Shown here piece after piece: positions 36,746 through 45,382 of a stretch of DNA of 59,950 bases. Origin of the DNA: Gracilimonas sp040877545 (GTDB lineage Bacteria; Bacteroidota; Rhodothermia; Balneolales; Balneolaceae); the NCBI GenBank assembly GCA_040877545.1, contig JBBDNN010000094.1, positions 1 to 59,950 of the forward strand, written 5' to 3'. The notes below the pieces were generated by a model that did no database searches, was not told the DNA's origin, and saw nothing but the letters and a program-made list of their open reading frames with translations. Numbering within the stretch: position 1 is the stretch's first letter; each line of letters opens with the position of its first letter. The position numbers and the translations under genes are program-made.

Positions 36746-38560
36746 CTACTCCCAACCTGGGTTCTGTACTAATCCATAATTTTTGAGAATTTCATCTCGT
36801 GGAAATGCTTCTAAATACCATTGAGGTGACCAATCATCCTGCCATACAAGGCGAGGCAATTCAACTCTTTCATAGGAAAAAGTGCCATCTCCATTATTGG
36901 TAATGTCCATTCCGTATACCGGCTTGGTCATATCATCCTGCCGTTTCCATCTTGCCAGATCATACCAGCGAACTTGTTCATACCCAAATTCCAGGGCTCG
37001 TTCCTGTATCACTGCTTCCCGGAATTCTTCCTGAGAAAGTCCCGGGGGTAAATCACCTAAACCAACCCTGTTTCGCACCCTGTTTAGGTACTCATAAGCT
37101 TGTGCAGTCGGGCCACCGTTAGCCTCATTTATAGCTTCAGCATAAGAAAGATATATTTCAGGTAATCTCAGATAAGGATAATGAACAATGGTACTGAGGG
37201 CACTTTCTCCATCCAGTACAAACTTCCGCATTCGATAACCGCTTGCTGTTGACACATGATCGATTGTTGGCCGTTCTCTTCCGCCTATATAAAGTTCAGC
37301 ACTACGTCCTTGATATTCATCGCCATTTACTAAAACGGTTTCATAAAGGCGTGGATCGCGATTATCGTAGGGATTTTCTGAATCATACCCTGAACCTGGC
37401 TCATCAATTGGAGTACCATCAGCCATAGGAAACATCTGCACGTAATTGTCGGTAGTTGCTCCACCACCCTGTGCAATAATGTGGCGATAATAGTGGCCAA
37501 TGGCAGTATTGCTTGGCGACCGGTATTCAACTCTTGTAGAGATTAATATTTCAGGGCTGTCACGTTGATAGTAGGCATCCTGAAAATCCTGTCGTGGATT
37601 TCCGGTTTCTAATAAATGATAATCACCGGTAGCTTCGGCCTCGTCTATCAGTTCTTTACAGGCATTAGCTGCTCGCTGCCATAACCCGTGTTCTTCGCCA
37701 CCGTACCAAACCAGGTTCATACTTGAGGCTTCTCCCTGCATATATGGTTCTGAGTTATTAAACAGAGGACTTGCTCCAAACAACAACAGGCGGCATTTTA
37801 AACCCATTGCACTTGCTTTGGTAAATCGGCCGGATTCTGTTTCGGGGTTATCAAGTACAAAGGGAAGTTCTTCTATCGCGTCATCTATTACGTCAACGAT
37901 ATTCTCCAGGGTTTGACGGGCTGTTTGCCGGGGAAGTTCAAAATCATCATTAGGGCCGTATGGGCGATCTACCCAGGGAAGCCCTCCAAAATGACGGAAC
38001 ATCTCCGTATAATGAACTGCTATTAACATGCGAGCTTCGCCTTTTCTTTGAGCTTTCATCGACTCACTCATATCCGGTACACGGTCCACATTTCTTAAAA
38101 AGATATATGCTTGACGCATTCCGGACCAGGCACCGGAGTTGTTATAATTGTATTTGGTATTATTAGAAGAGTAAGGAACACCGGGAGGATTATAATAAAT
38201 AAAGGTTCCTCCACCAGTGCCAAAGGTCCGGTTCATATCGGTTGCAGATTCCAGCAAGTCATTCCCCAGGTGTGATTTGTCATAAGCTCCATCTACATAA
38301 CCGGGGCCATAAGGAAGCGACCGGTATGCATTAGTCAGGAACCTGTTTGCATAATCAGCACGTGCAAAAACACTATCCTGATTTACATCTGTGATACTTG
38401 GAGGTTCTTCGAGGAAACTATTTCCTATTTCTAATGGATTGGTACAAGCCTGAACGGCAACTAATAAAGCGGCACCAATTATAAAGTTATTTACTCCTGC
38501 TGATTTTCTGCTTGCTCGATCCATAAATTCTCTTATTAAATTTTCCATAAGTTCTTTCAT
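36746..38560 (-). CDS. SusD/RagB-family outer-membrane glycan-binding lipoprotein (first pair)
   Basis: 604 residues. The signal is preceded by a charged N-terminus, and the lipobox-like VAVQAC (Cys39) is preceded by an alanine-rich helix. Typical motifs: RQAYIFLRNVDRVP, MLIAVHYTEMFRHFGGLPWV, MGLKCRLLLFGASPLFN, and RALEFGYEQVRWYDLARW. Its start codon shares one base with the stop of the STN-SusC gene at 38560. It would form the outer-membrane complex with that SusC. Confidence 0.92.
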   Translation of the reverse strand: MKELMENLIREFMDRASRKSAGVNNFIIGAALLVAVQACTNPLEIGNSFLEEPPSITDVNQDSVFARADYANRFLTNAYRSLPYGPGYVDGAYDKSHLGNDLLESATDMNRTFGTGGGTFIYYNPPGVPYSSNNTKYNYNNSGAWSGMRQAYIFLRNVDRVPDMSESMKAQRKGEARMLIAVHYTEMFRHFGGLPWVDRPYGPNDDFELPRQTARQTLENIVDVIDDAIEELPFVLDNPETESGRFTKASAMGLKCRLLLFGASPLFNNSEPYMQGEASSMNLVWYGGEEHGLWQRAANACKELIDEAEATGDYHLLETGNPRQDFQDAYYQRDSPEILISTRVEYRSPSNTAIGHYYRHIIAQGGGATTDNYVQMFPMADGTPIDEPGSGYDSENPYDNRDPRLYETVLVNGDEYQGRSAELYIGGRERPTIDHVSTASGYRMRKFVLDGESALSTIVHYPYLRLPEIYLSYAEAINEANGGPTAQAYEYLNRVRNRVGLGDLPPGLSQEEFREAVIQERALEFGYEQVRWYDLARWKRQDDMTKPVYGMDITNNGDGTFSYERVELPRLVWQDDWSPQWYLEAFPRDEILKNYGLVQNPGWE

Positions 38561-41500
38561 TAAAAATCCACCTTGATTCCGAAGTTGTAGACTTTCATTA
38601 CCGGGTAATCTGCCTCAGTACGGTGCCCACCTTGTTCAGGGTCAATTGAGTAGGTGTCCATCATATGAGAGAAGGTTAGCGGGTTGTAGGCATTCATATA
38701 TATTCGCAGATTTCTCATTCCCATCGATTGAACAAAGCCGCGATTGAATGTATAGCCAAGTTCAAGGCTCTTTAAGCGGATGTAAGAGGCGTCCATCTGC
38801 CAGAAATCAGAATCACGATCCACCCGGTTCTGAGCTTCTGAAATTGACAGGAGCGGAAAGATTACCTCATCCGGATCTCTATCTGGTGTCCATCTACCTT
38901 CCCACTGCCATTGCCTCATAGAGCGTGCACCATCGTGCCCAAAAGGAACACGATTAGGGGCTTGAGTTAACACCTCGGATACATTTGTAGCTGCCGCCCA
39001 TACCATAGACAAGTCGATTCCTTTAAAGTTCAGGTTAATTGTAGAGCCAAAACTGTATTCAGGGATATCCTGAGGATGTCCGATGGCAGTTACGTCATCT
39101 TCATCTATTATGCCATCACCATTCAGATCTTTGTACTTGAGATAACCCGGTTTCACATCCCAGGATGGTACAGCTAAATCATCTCCTAACCGGTCCATGT
39201 CTTCCTCAGTGTAAAAACCATCAAATACCCACCCGAACTCCTGACCGACAGGATGTCCTATACGACTTTGATAAGGTTCATTTGGGATAGGCTCATCAAT
39301 ATGAACTATTTCATTTTTGGAGTGTGTAACATATCCGCCAATTGAGTAGAAGAAATCGCCATGTTGATTTCGCCACTCAACTTCCAGTTCATACCCACGG
39401 TTTTTAACCTGACCAATATTTCCGGGAGGCAAGCTTGCTGCCACATAGGATGGGATAGTATTTCGTGCAGTTAAAATTCCGTCTCTGAACTCATGGAAAT
39501 AATCGAAGGTGACATCAAGCCGATCTCTGAAGAACCTCAGATCAAGACCGTAGTTTTGCTTATAAGCTCTCTCCCAGGTTATTTGAGGGTTACCAATTTG
39601 TCCTTCACTGGCACCTTGCTGATTTTGTGGCACATCATAGCCAAAATTATAGCCTGCGGCTGTCACATTATATTCGGTTGGCAAATACAAGAACCTTCCA
39701 ACGCCTGTATCGTTACCCACCAAGCCGTAAGAAGCCCGCACCTTCATAAAGTTGAGGAAAGGCATATCAGGCATAAAAGCTTCATTTGTAATAATCCATC
39801 CACCAGAAATGGCAGGGAAAAACCCGAAACGATATTCTTCTGCAAAGTTCTCCGATCCATTATACCCCATGCTTAATTCCAGCAAATAGCGCCTGTCATA
39901 ATTATAATTGACTCGACCTACTGTGCTAATCAAACCCCGAGGTATACCCCGGAATTGATTTGGGTAATATCGCTTTCGCTGACCATAAAGCAGTAATCCC
40001 TCAAGTTCGTGCTCGCCAAAATCCTGCTCGTATTCTAAACGGGCTTCGGCATACCAATCGCGGTCTTTTCCAATACTTTCGCTGTAATCTAATAAACGTT
40101 CTTCTCCCACTCTGCGGAATACAACTGTAGAATCACCCGGTGCTGATGGATCAACATCAGTACGATAATATGGCTCATAATTAGGCTGGCTGGCTGTTCG
40201 GGATTTTGATTGATTGAATGTGGCGTTATACGCGCCTCTCAACTGAAGAGCAAGGCCTTCTGTGATGGCATTCAATTCTTGCCTTAAGGATAAATTTAGA
40301 TTCAGATCGCTTCTGTTGGTCTCTGTGTAACCGCTTCCATAGAAATCAGGATTATATCTTTTGGGCCCGGAAATGTAGCGATCACTACTTGCTACTACTT
40401 TTCCATCTATTATACCTGCACCCGCAAATGGAGGTGTTAAATACTGGTTCACCCACTGAAAACGGTTGGCATGTACCCAGTTTTCAATCCTGCTGTTAGA
40501 TTTTAAACTTATTTGTGTAGTAGGTGTTACATCTATATCAAGATTAGACCTGATGTTGTACCGGAAATAGCTTGGGTTATAATTATAATCCGATTCAAAA
40601 GTTTTAAAAAGTCCTTCCTGATTTTGATAGCCACCAGCTACAAAAAATCGTACATCATCACTACCGCCTGATAGGCTTATATTGGTACGGTGCTGCAATA
40701 TATTGTCTTTCATAAAATAATCCACCCAATCCACACTCGGGTAAATGAGTGGATCTGAACCAGTACGAAATGCTTCAATTGCTGTATCTGAAAAGCGAAC
40801 CCTGTCCGGAGCTATTCCATCATTTATCTGTGCCTCGTTAAACGCCAGTGCGTAGGTATAACTATCGGCAAATTCCTGATTGAGTGTTGGAGCCTGAAGC
40901 CCGGTTGAAGTATTAACACTGATATTTAATGATCCTGAACGCCCCTGCTTTGTTTCTACAACAATAACGCCATTTGCACCTTCCACACCATAAACTGCTG
41001 TAGCTGAAGCATCCTTAAGAATACTTATGTTTTGAATGTTATCAGGATCTAATCGCGTAACGGAACGCGCATCACGAACTACAACTCCATCCAAAACATA
41101 TAGTGGCTGCGAGCGGCCGGCTGATAAAGAACTAACACCTCTTAAATAGATCTGCGGATCATCCCTTCCCGGCTCCCCACTCGATTGAATTACTTGCAGA
41201 CCACGTGTTTGTCCGGTTAAGGCATTTCCTATGGTAGCAGTTGGTACTTTGGAAATATTTTCGCTTGTTATGGAATTTATAGAGCTGGTAATGTTAGCTC
41301 TTGACTGCCGGCCAAAACCTACAACTACAAGCTCGTCTCCTGAAATTGCTTCGGAAGTCAATTGAATATCAATAACAGTTTGGCCATTTATAGGCACTTC
41401 TCTTCTCTGATACCCAATAAATGAAAAAATCAGTGTATCCTGCAAAGAGGGAACTTCCAGCTGATATTGTCCTTCGTTATTTGTAGATGTACCCGTCGTT

Positions 41501-42066
41501 GTTCCTTTTAAAATAATATTAACGCCGGGCATTTCCTCGCCAGTAGCAGCATCAGTTACTTTACCTGTAATTTCTTCCTGCTCTCTTTGACTGATGGGCT
41601 GATTTGGTTTTTCAGCTTTAAAAATTACCAGATGTTTGCTTGGTGAGATACCAAAACGTAAATCGGTACCTTCTAATATTTCCCATAAAGCATCTTTCAG
41701 CTTCAACTTCTCAATGCTAACACTTTTTCTTAGTTTAGAAGGAATATTTTGCCGTTCGTAGGAAAGTTTTAAACCCGCTTGTTTGGCTACTGATTCAAGT
41801 ATTTTAAGTAACGGCTCATTTTCAGCTTTTATCGATACAATCTTTTCCAGTACTATCCGGCTAAACTGCACATCTTTATCTTGCTGTATTACCTGCCCGT
41901 AATTATTATTTTGAGCAGAAAGCAGTATGATTTTATTTTTCTTTGGAGCCTCATCCTGAGCTGCCAATGTAAAAGTACAGAGAGTGAGTAAGAAAATTGT
42001 GGCTGTAAATTTCCTTCTCCAATTATAGTTACAAAATGACTCAACTAACTTCATATAGATCTCCAA
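38560..42066 (-). CDS. SusC/RagA-family TonB-dependent transporter with STN domain (transducer type)
   Basis: 1168 residues. After the signal peptide (IFLLTLCTFTLAAQ) comes an STN (secretin/TonB N-terminal) domain at about 80-150, with ENEPLLKILESVAKQAGLKL and LKDALWEILEGTDLRFGI. STN domains pass a binding signal to FecR anti-sigma factors. Next are the regulatory-like domain (ITGKVTDAATGEEMPGVNI), the plug (LTGQTRGLQVIQSSGEPG, YVLDGVVV, AVYGVEGANGVIVVETKQG) and the barrel. It follows fecR by 36 bp, so the sensor chain SusC to FecR to sigma is encoded in order. The longer N-terminus separates it from the second SusC. Confidence 0.94.
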   Translation of the reverse strand: MEIYMKLVESFCNYNWRRKFTATIFLLTLCTFTLAAQDEAPKKNKIILLSAQNNNYGQVIQQDKDVQFSRIVLEKIVSIKAENEPLLKILESVAKQAGLKLSYERQNIPSKLRKSVSIEKLKLKDALWEILEGTDLRFGISPSKHLVIFKAEKPNQPISQREQEEITGKVTDAATGEEMPGVNIILKGTTTGTSTNNEGQYQLEVPSLQDTLIFSFIGYQRREVPINGQTVIDIQLTSEAISGDELVVVGFGRQSRANITSSINSITSENISKVPTATIGNALTGQTRGLQVIQSSGEPGRDDPQIYLRGVSSLSAGRSQPLYVLDGVVVRDARSVTRLDPDNIQNISILKDASATAVYGVEGANGVIVVETKQGRSGSLNISVNTSTGLQAPTLNQEFADSYTYALAFNEAQINDGIAPDRVRFSDTAIEAFRTGSDPLIYPSVDWVDYFMKDNILQHRTNISLSGGSDDVRFFVAGGYQNQEGLFKTFESDYNYNPSYFRYNIRSNLDIDVTPTTQISLKSNSRIENWVHANRFQWVNQYLTPPFAGAGIIDGKVVASSDRYISGPKRYNPDFYGSGYTETNRSDLNLNLSLRQELNAITEGLALQLRGAYNATFNQSKSRTASQPNYEPYYRTDVDPSAPGDSTVVFRRVGEERLLDYSESIGKDRDWYAEARLEYEQDFGEHELEGLLLYGQRKRYYPNQFRGIPRGLISTVGRVNYNYDRRYLLELSMGYNGSENFAEEYRFGFFPAISGGWIITNEAFMPDMPFLNFMKVRASYGLVGNDTGVGRFLYLPTEYNVTAAGYNFGYDVPQNQQGASEGQIGNPQITWERAYKQNYGLDLRFFRDRLDVTFDYFHEFRDGILTARNTIPSYVAASLPPGNIGQVKNRGYELEVEWRNQHGDFFYSIGGYVTHSKNEIVHIDEPIPNEPYQSRIGHPVGQEFGWVFDGFYTEEDMDRLGDDLAVPSWDVKPGYLKYKDLNGDGIIDEDDVTAIGHPQDIPEYSFGSTINLNFKGIDLSMVWAAATNVSEVLTQAPNRVPFGHDGARSMRQWQWEGRWTPDRDPDEVIFPLLSISEAQNRVDRDSDFWQMDASYIRLKSLELGYTFNRGFVQSMGMRNLRIYMNAYNPLTFSHMMDTYSIDPEQGGHRTEADYPVMKVYNFGIKVDF

Positions 42067-42102
42067 TTAGATTATACCGGTACTAAATATTTTTAAAATT
42101 TA

Positions 42103-43149
42103 TTATTTACTCTTTAAGAAGACGCTTCTTCCTTCGCGGCTATAAATGCCGTTTAGTGAAAGAGACACCACATTTAATACTTCGGTCAGTGGCTCATCTG
42201 AAAAAGCAGCCGTTAATCTCCTGTCATACATTAAAGTATCTTCCACTTCCACCTGTATGGCATAAAACCGTTCTAGTTGCCGTTTTACATCACGAAAAGG
42301 TGTGTCTGTAAATTGCAACTGCCCATTCTTCCAACCCAGGTATTCAGCTAAATTGTCTATCTGTCTAACTTCAGTACCCCCTTCATTAAAGAGTACAGCC
42401 AGATGGTTTTTCTCCAGAATTTCACTCTGATTTTCTTTTTCCTTTTGATAACCCACCATCACTCTTCCTTCCTCTACAACAGCCCTTGAGTGATCTTCAT
42501 CGGGATATGCACGTACCCCAAATTTTGTACCCAGCACTTTGATAAAAGTGTGCTTTGAATTTACTATAAAAGGTTTTTCTTTATCTGACTGAACATCGAA
42601 ATAAGCCTCGCCTTCCAAATACACATCCCGTGATTTACTGGGAAAACCTGCCGGCACTGTTAATTTGCTTGCTGCATTTATCATCACCTTTGATCCATCA
42701 GCCAGATTAACCGTTGTACGTTGGCCACGGTCAGTTTCAATATGTTGATCAACCAATACAGGGACCTGCTGAGCATTAGGCTCAGGCAAAAACTGATAGA
42801 AGAAAACAGAAAATAAGAGTACAGCAGCGGCTGCACCAGATTTCAGAACCCATTGAAAATATATATGGCTCTTACGCTTACGAGTATGGTACAAGCTCAG
42901 GTGATGGGAGGCTTCCCGCGGCTCACTTGTTGGTTGTCCTTCCAGTGTGAGGTAGTGTTTTTTAAAGTACCGCCAGGCCGCCTCCGCATTCACCTCTACA
43001 GCGTCATGAGGAGTTACTTCCCAAATACCTTTAATAGAAGCCATCAGCTTTTTATTGCGAGGCTCTTCATTCATCCATTCGATAACCTTCTGTCTTTCTA
43101 CAGAGCTACATTCCCCGGACAAATATTTATGAATTAAATTCCAATTCAT
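42103..43149 (-). CDS. FecR-family anti-sigma factor (operon with SusC)
   Basis: 348 residues. Cytoplasmic N-terminus that begins NWNLIHKYLSGECSSVERQ, one membrane span at about 110-128 (GAAAAVLLFSVFFYQFL), then a periplasmic FecR domain (DRGQRTTVNLADGSKVMINA, VYLEGEAYFDVQSDKEKPF, LGTKFGVRAY) and a C-terminal DUF4974 domain (FRDVKRQLERFYAIQVEVED). It holds an ECF sigma factor inactive until the STN-SusC signals. No sigma gene lies next to it; the only one in the window is at 51901-52545. A paralogue at 50598-51650 shares the start and the VYLEGEAYFDVQSDKEKPF-like centre. A promoter motif lies 29 bp upstream of the ATG. Confidence 0.9.
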   Translation of the reverse strand: MNWNLIHKYLSGECSSVERQKVIEWMNEEPRNKKLMASIKGIWEVTPHDAVEVNAEAAWRYFKKHYLTLEGQPTSEPREASHHLSLYHTRKRKSHIYFQWVLKSGAAAAVLLFSVFFYQFLPEPNAQQVPVLVDQHIETDRGQRTTVNLADGSKVMINAASKLTVPAGFPSKSRDVYLEGEAYFDVQSDKEKPFIVNSKHTFIKVLGTKFGVRAYPDEDHSRAVVEEGRVMVGYQKEKENQSEILEKNHLAVLFNEGGTEVRQIDNLAEYLGWKNGQLQFTDTPFRDVKRQLERFYAIQVEVEDTLMYDRRLTAAFSDEPLTEVLNVVSLSLNGIYSREGRSVFLKSK

Positions 43150-43177
43150 TTTTCAATTTCCTTTATGAATTCACCTA

Positions 43178-43204
43178 TAATTAGATTGAAAAATGGAATG
43201 CCCT
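43178..43204 (-). promoter_or_regulatory. ECF-type promoter motif, copy 5 (fecR-susCD operon)
   Basis: Minus strand AGGGCATTC at 43204-43196 and TCTAATTA at 43185-43178 with the 15-base gap. It would drive fecR, susC, susD, susC, susD. Bases 43205-43424 hold no gene I can recognise. Confidence 0.6.
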
Positions 43205-43424
43205 GAAATTTTTTTTAGAGTTTTGAATATTTTTTACCCATCTGAAATGTTTTCTCCGCTGGCTCAATCTTTTGGGAAATGATTGGCACAGGAAAATAAG
43301 AAACGTTTTTGGCGGGTAAGGGTAGTTCAGCCGCACCTTGTGTTAACCAAAGAAGTAGATCAACATAATGGAGTATTTTAAGCAGTATAAGCTGTTGCCT
43401 GCCTGCCTTAGGTAGTAACTTAAA

Positions 43425-44447
43425 TTAATCTTCAGATATGATTTCAATTTCAGCCATTACCGGCATATGATCAGAAGGATAGTAGCCATTGTGAGAGTCA
43501 TCGATAAAGGCATGAGATTTCACCCGTATCTGATCATTTATAAAAATAAAATCAATGGGCTTTTTATTGCTGTGATTGGCGACTGAAAATCCTGATGAAC
43601 GGGTTTCTGGCCCGCTGTGGCTGGTTTCAGATTCGTAGTATGCATTTTTCAGGCCTGAGGTTGATGATGTAAAAATACTGTAAGGCCTTTCATCTTCAGT
43701 ATGGTTAAAATCACCCATCAATATAACCGGGTCGTCTCCTGAAACATCTGCAATAGTGTTTAGAGTTAAACTTGCGCTTTTCTCTCTTGCTTCTGATCCA
43801 ACATGATCATAATGAGTATTAAAAGCGTATATGGTATCCCCGGTTTCCAAATCTCTGAACTGGGCATATATCAAAATCCTGACATGCTTTGCATCCCAGC
43901 CTACACTTTGCTGATAGGGAGTTTCTGAAAGCCAGATAAAATCCCAGGTGCTGTCAATATATTCCACCATGGAGGTGTTGTATAATATCACGGTGTACTC
44001 TCCGGCCCGGCTTCCGCCCCCAATGGTCTTGTAATCATAAAGCCTTGATTCAAGATCAGCTAATTGTGGGGGCCTTGCTTCCTGCAAACCTAATATGGCC
44101 GGCTCATATTTTATGATCAAATCCGCAACTCTGTCTTTTCTGTATTCCCATTGATTAACCCCATCCACTGCTTTATCTCCCCGGATATTAAATGTCATTA
44201 CATTCAGGGTGTGTGCATCTACATCTTCTCCCTCTCCGTCGTCGCCATCGTCTCCATTGCTTCCATCATCGTTATCGTCACCGCTATCGCCGTCATCTCC
44301 GGTATCATCATCTGAATTATCTTCCCCATCACCATCGCCATCATCAATTACCTCTTCTTCTTTGTCTTGCGTGTTAATTAAATCACAACCAACAAAAACA
44401 ACACAGGGAATGAGTGCCAACAACAGAATCAACAAAAACTTATTCAT
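43425..44447 (-). CDS. EEP-family lipoprotein hydrolase with acidic linker
   Basis: 340 residues. Lipobox VVFVGC (Cys21). Residues 28-79 are almost only Asp, Glu, Gly, Ser and Asn, a flexible low-complexity linker that could bind calcium. Then the EEP domain: MTFNIRGD, GLQEARPPQ, NTHYDHVG, LMGDFNHTEDE, DFIFIND and YPSDHMPVMAEI, with the full set of catalytic residues. It is a paralogue of the partial gene at 1-855, sharing NIRGDKxxDGVNQWExRK. Substrate unknown (phosphodiester, sphingolipid or inositol phosphate are possible). Confidence 0.88.
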   Translation of the reverse strand: MNKFLLILLLALIPCVVFVGCDLINTQDKEEEVIDDGDGDGEDNSDDDTGDDGDSGDDNDDGSNGDDGDDGEGEDVDAHTLNVMTFNIRGDKAVDGVNQWEYRKDRVADLIIKYEPAILGLQEARPPQLADLESRLYDYKTIGGGSRAGEYTVILYNTSMVEYIDSTWDFIWLSETPYQQSVGWDAKHVRILIYAQFRDLETGDTIYAFNTHYDHVGSEAREKSASLTLNTIADVSGDDPVILMGDFNHTEDERPYSIFTSSTSGLKNAYYESETSHSGPETRSSGFSVANHSNKKPIDFIFINDQIRVKSHAFIDDSHNGYYPSDHMPVMAEIEIISED

Positions 44448-44547
44448 CTTATACTTATTTTTTAATGCTTAATATATACTGCTAATGCACTCTAATTCAG
44501 ATAACATTATCAGGCCTGTGCTACTTCCAACGCAGCAATTTATATCT

Positions 44548-44658
44548 TTATTCCTCATACACGGTTAATTCACTCATATTGGTGCCATTAATCTTCCCTG
44601 CAAATAGCAAGAATGTGTTTTTATTCCATCCAGCTTCCATTATAACATCATATAATCT
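44548..44658 (-). pseudogene. Relic of a secreted enzyme C-terminus
   Basis: An open stretch of 36 codons between two in-frame stops, without an upstream coding region, in the 226-bp gap between the RraA-like and EEP genes. It reads like a domain end: MEAGWNKNTFLLFAGKIN and GTNMSELTVYEE before the stop. The GWNKxxxLLFAGKxNG pattern resembles the final strands of jelly-roll or C-terminal domains of secreted sugar enzymes. I infer the scar of a deleted gene. The domain identity is a guess. Confidence 0.35.
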
Positions 44659-44673
44659 TTAGAGGAAATTGAT

Positions 44674-45354
44674 TTACATCACCCCAAATTTTTCAAAAGC
44701 CTCGCAAGCCCCCATCCCGTTTTCAATAGCTTTTTGGACGGTTTTCTCCTCACCTGCTTTCTTCAGGGCATCGGTAATCACTTCATTCTCAATTTCCTGT
44801 GGTATCACACACACTCCATCTAAATCTCCGAAAATGATATCGCCGGGATTTATAGTTACACCTCCCATGGAAATGGGCACACGAAAATCTATCACTTTTC
44901 CCCTTGGCAGCTGATCCTGAGAATAGGAGCCATAAGAAAATGTCGGGAAATTTAACTTCAATACACCTTTGGTATCTCGGGAGTAACCATCAACCACGGC
45001 ACCTGCACTGCCAAGCTGAATGGCGCGTGTACTCATTAATTCACCCCATAAAGCATAACTTGGTGAAGCGCCGGTACAGATGTATACTTCATTTTTTTTC
45101 AGGTCATCCAGTGCTTCGAGCATCAAACCAAAGGCTTTGTCTTTAAGGCTGGCGGCAGCAGGCTCATCCACATCAGCTTCAATCACAGGTAAAGCTCTGC
45201 CGGCTACCATCATATCATCGCGAAGAGGACGTAATTTTGGGGGAAGAAATTGATTCGTATAATCATGCTTATCCATAATGTCCCCCACAACGGCCGTATA
45301 CAGCTGGGTTCTCATCAGCTCGAAGAGCTCGTCATCATTTTTCCATTCTTTCAT
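44674..45354 (-). CDS. RraA-like protein (HMG/CHA aldolase-type)
   Basis: 226 residues. RraA fold with MMVAGRALPVIEADVD, YALWGELMSTRAIQLGSAG, VVDGYSRDTKGV, then PISMGGVTINPGDIIFGDLDG. The R-D pair in GYSRD is the substrate and magnesium site of 4-hydroxy-4-methyl-2-oxoglutarate aldolases and related 2-keto acid lyases/decarboxylases. In sugar-acid clusters such proteins often cleave or decarboxylate a 2-keto-3-deoxy acid. It lies 28 bp after the dehydratase gene, so it is a natural next step in that pathway. Confidence 0.8.
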   Translation of the reverse strand: MKEWKNDDELFELMRTQLYTAVVGDIMDKHDYTNQFLPPKLRPLRDDMMVAGRALPVIEADVDEPAAASLKDKAFGLMLEALDDLKKNEVYICTGASPSYALWGELMSTRAIQLGSAGAVVDGYSRDTKGVLKLNFPTFSYGSYSQDQLPRGKVIDFRVPISMGGVTINPGDIIFGDLDGVCVIPQEIENEVITDALKKAGEEKTVQKAIENGMGACEAFEKFGVM

Positions 45355-45382
45355 ACAAAAATATTTGGTTTTATTGATCTGT

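Noticed and set aside
42067..42102. TCTAATTGG upstream of the STN-SusC gene
   Set aside because: Matches the -10-like half, but no AGGG lies at the right distance (ATAT instead); the gene is 36 bp after fecR and probably in its operon.
43212..43424. Open frame of about 70 codons in phase after the EEP stop codon
   Set aside because: No start codon or motif, and it contains no resemblance to an EEP C-terminal extension; the EEP protein is already complete with SDHMPV.
44200..44365. Repetitive GAT/GGC-type tract that could be taken for a DNA repeat array or CRISPR
   Set aside because: It is the Asp/Gly/Ser-rich linker of the EEP lipoprotein, coding in frame, with no regular spacer structure. 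No CRISPR array was seen anywhere in the window.
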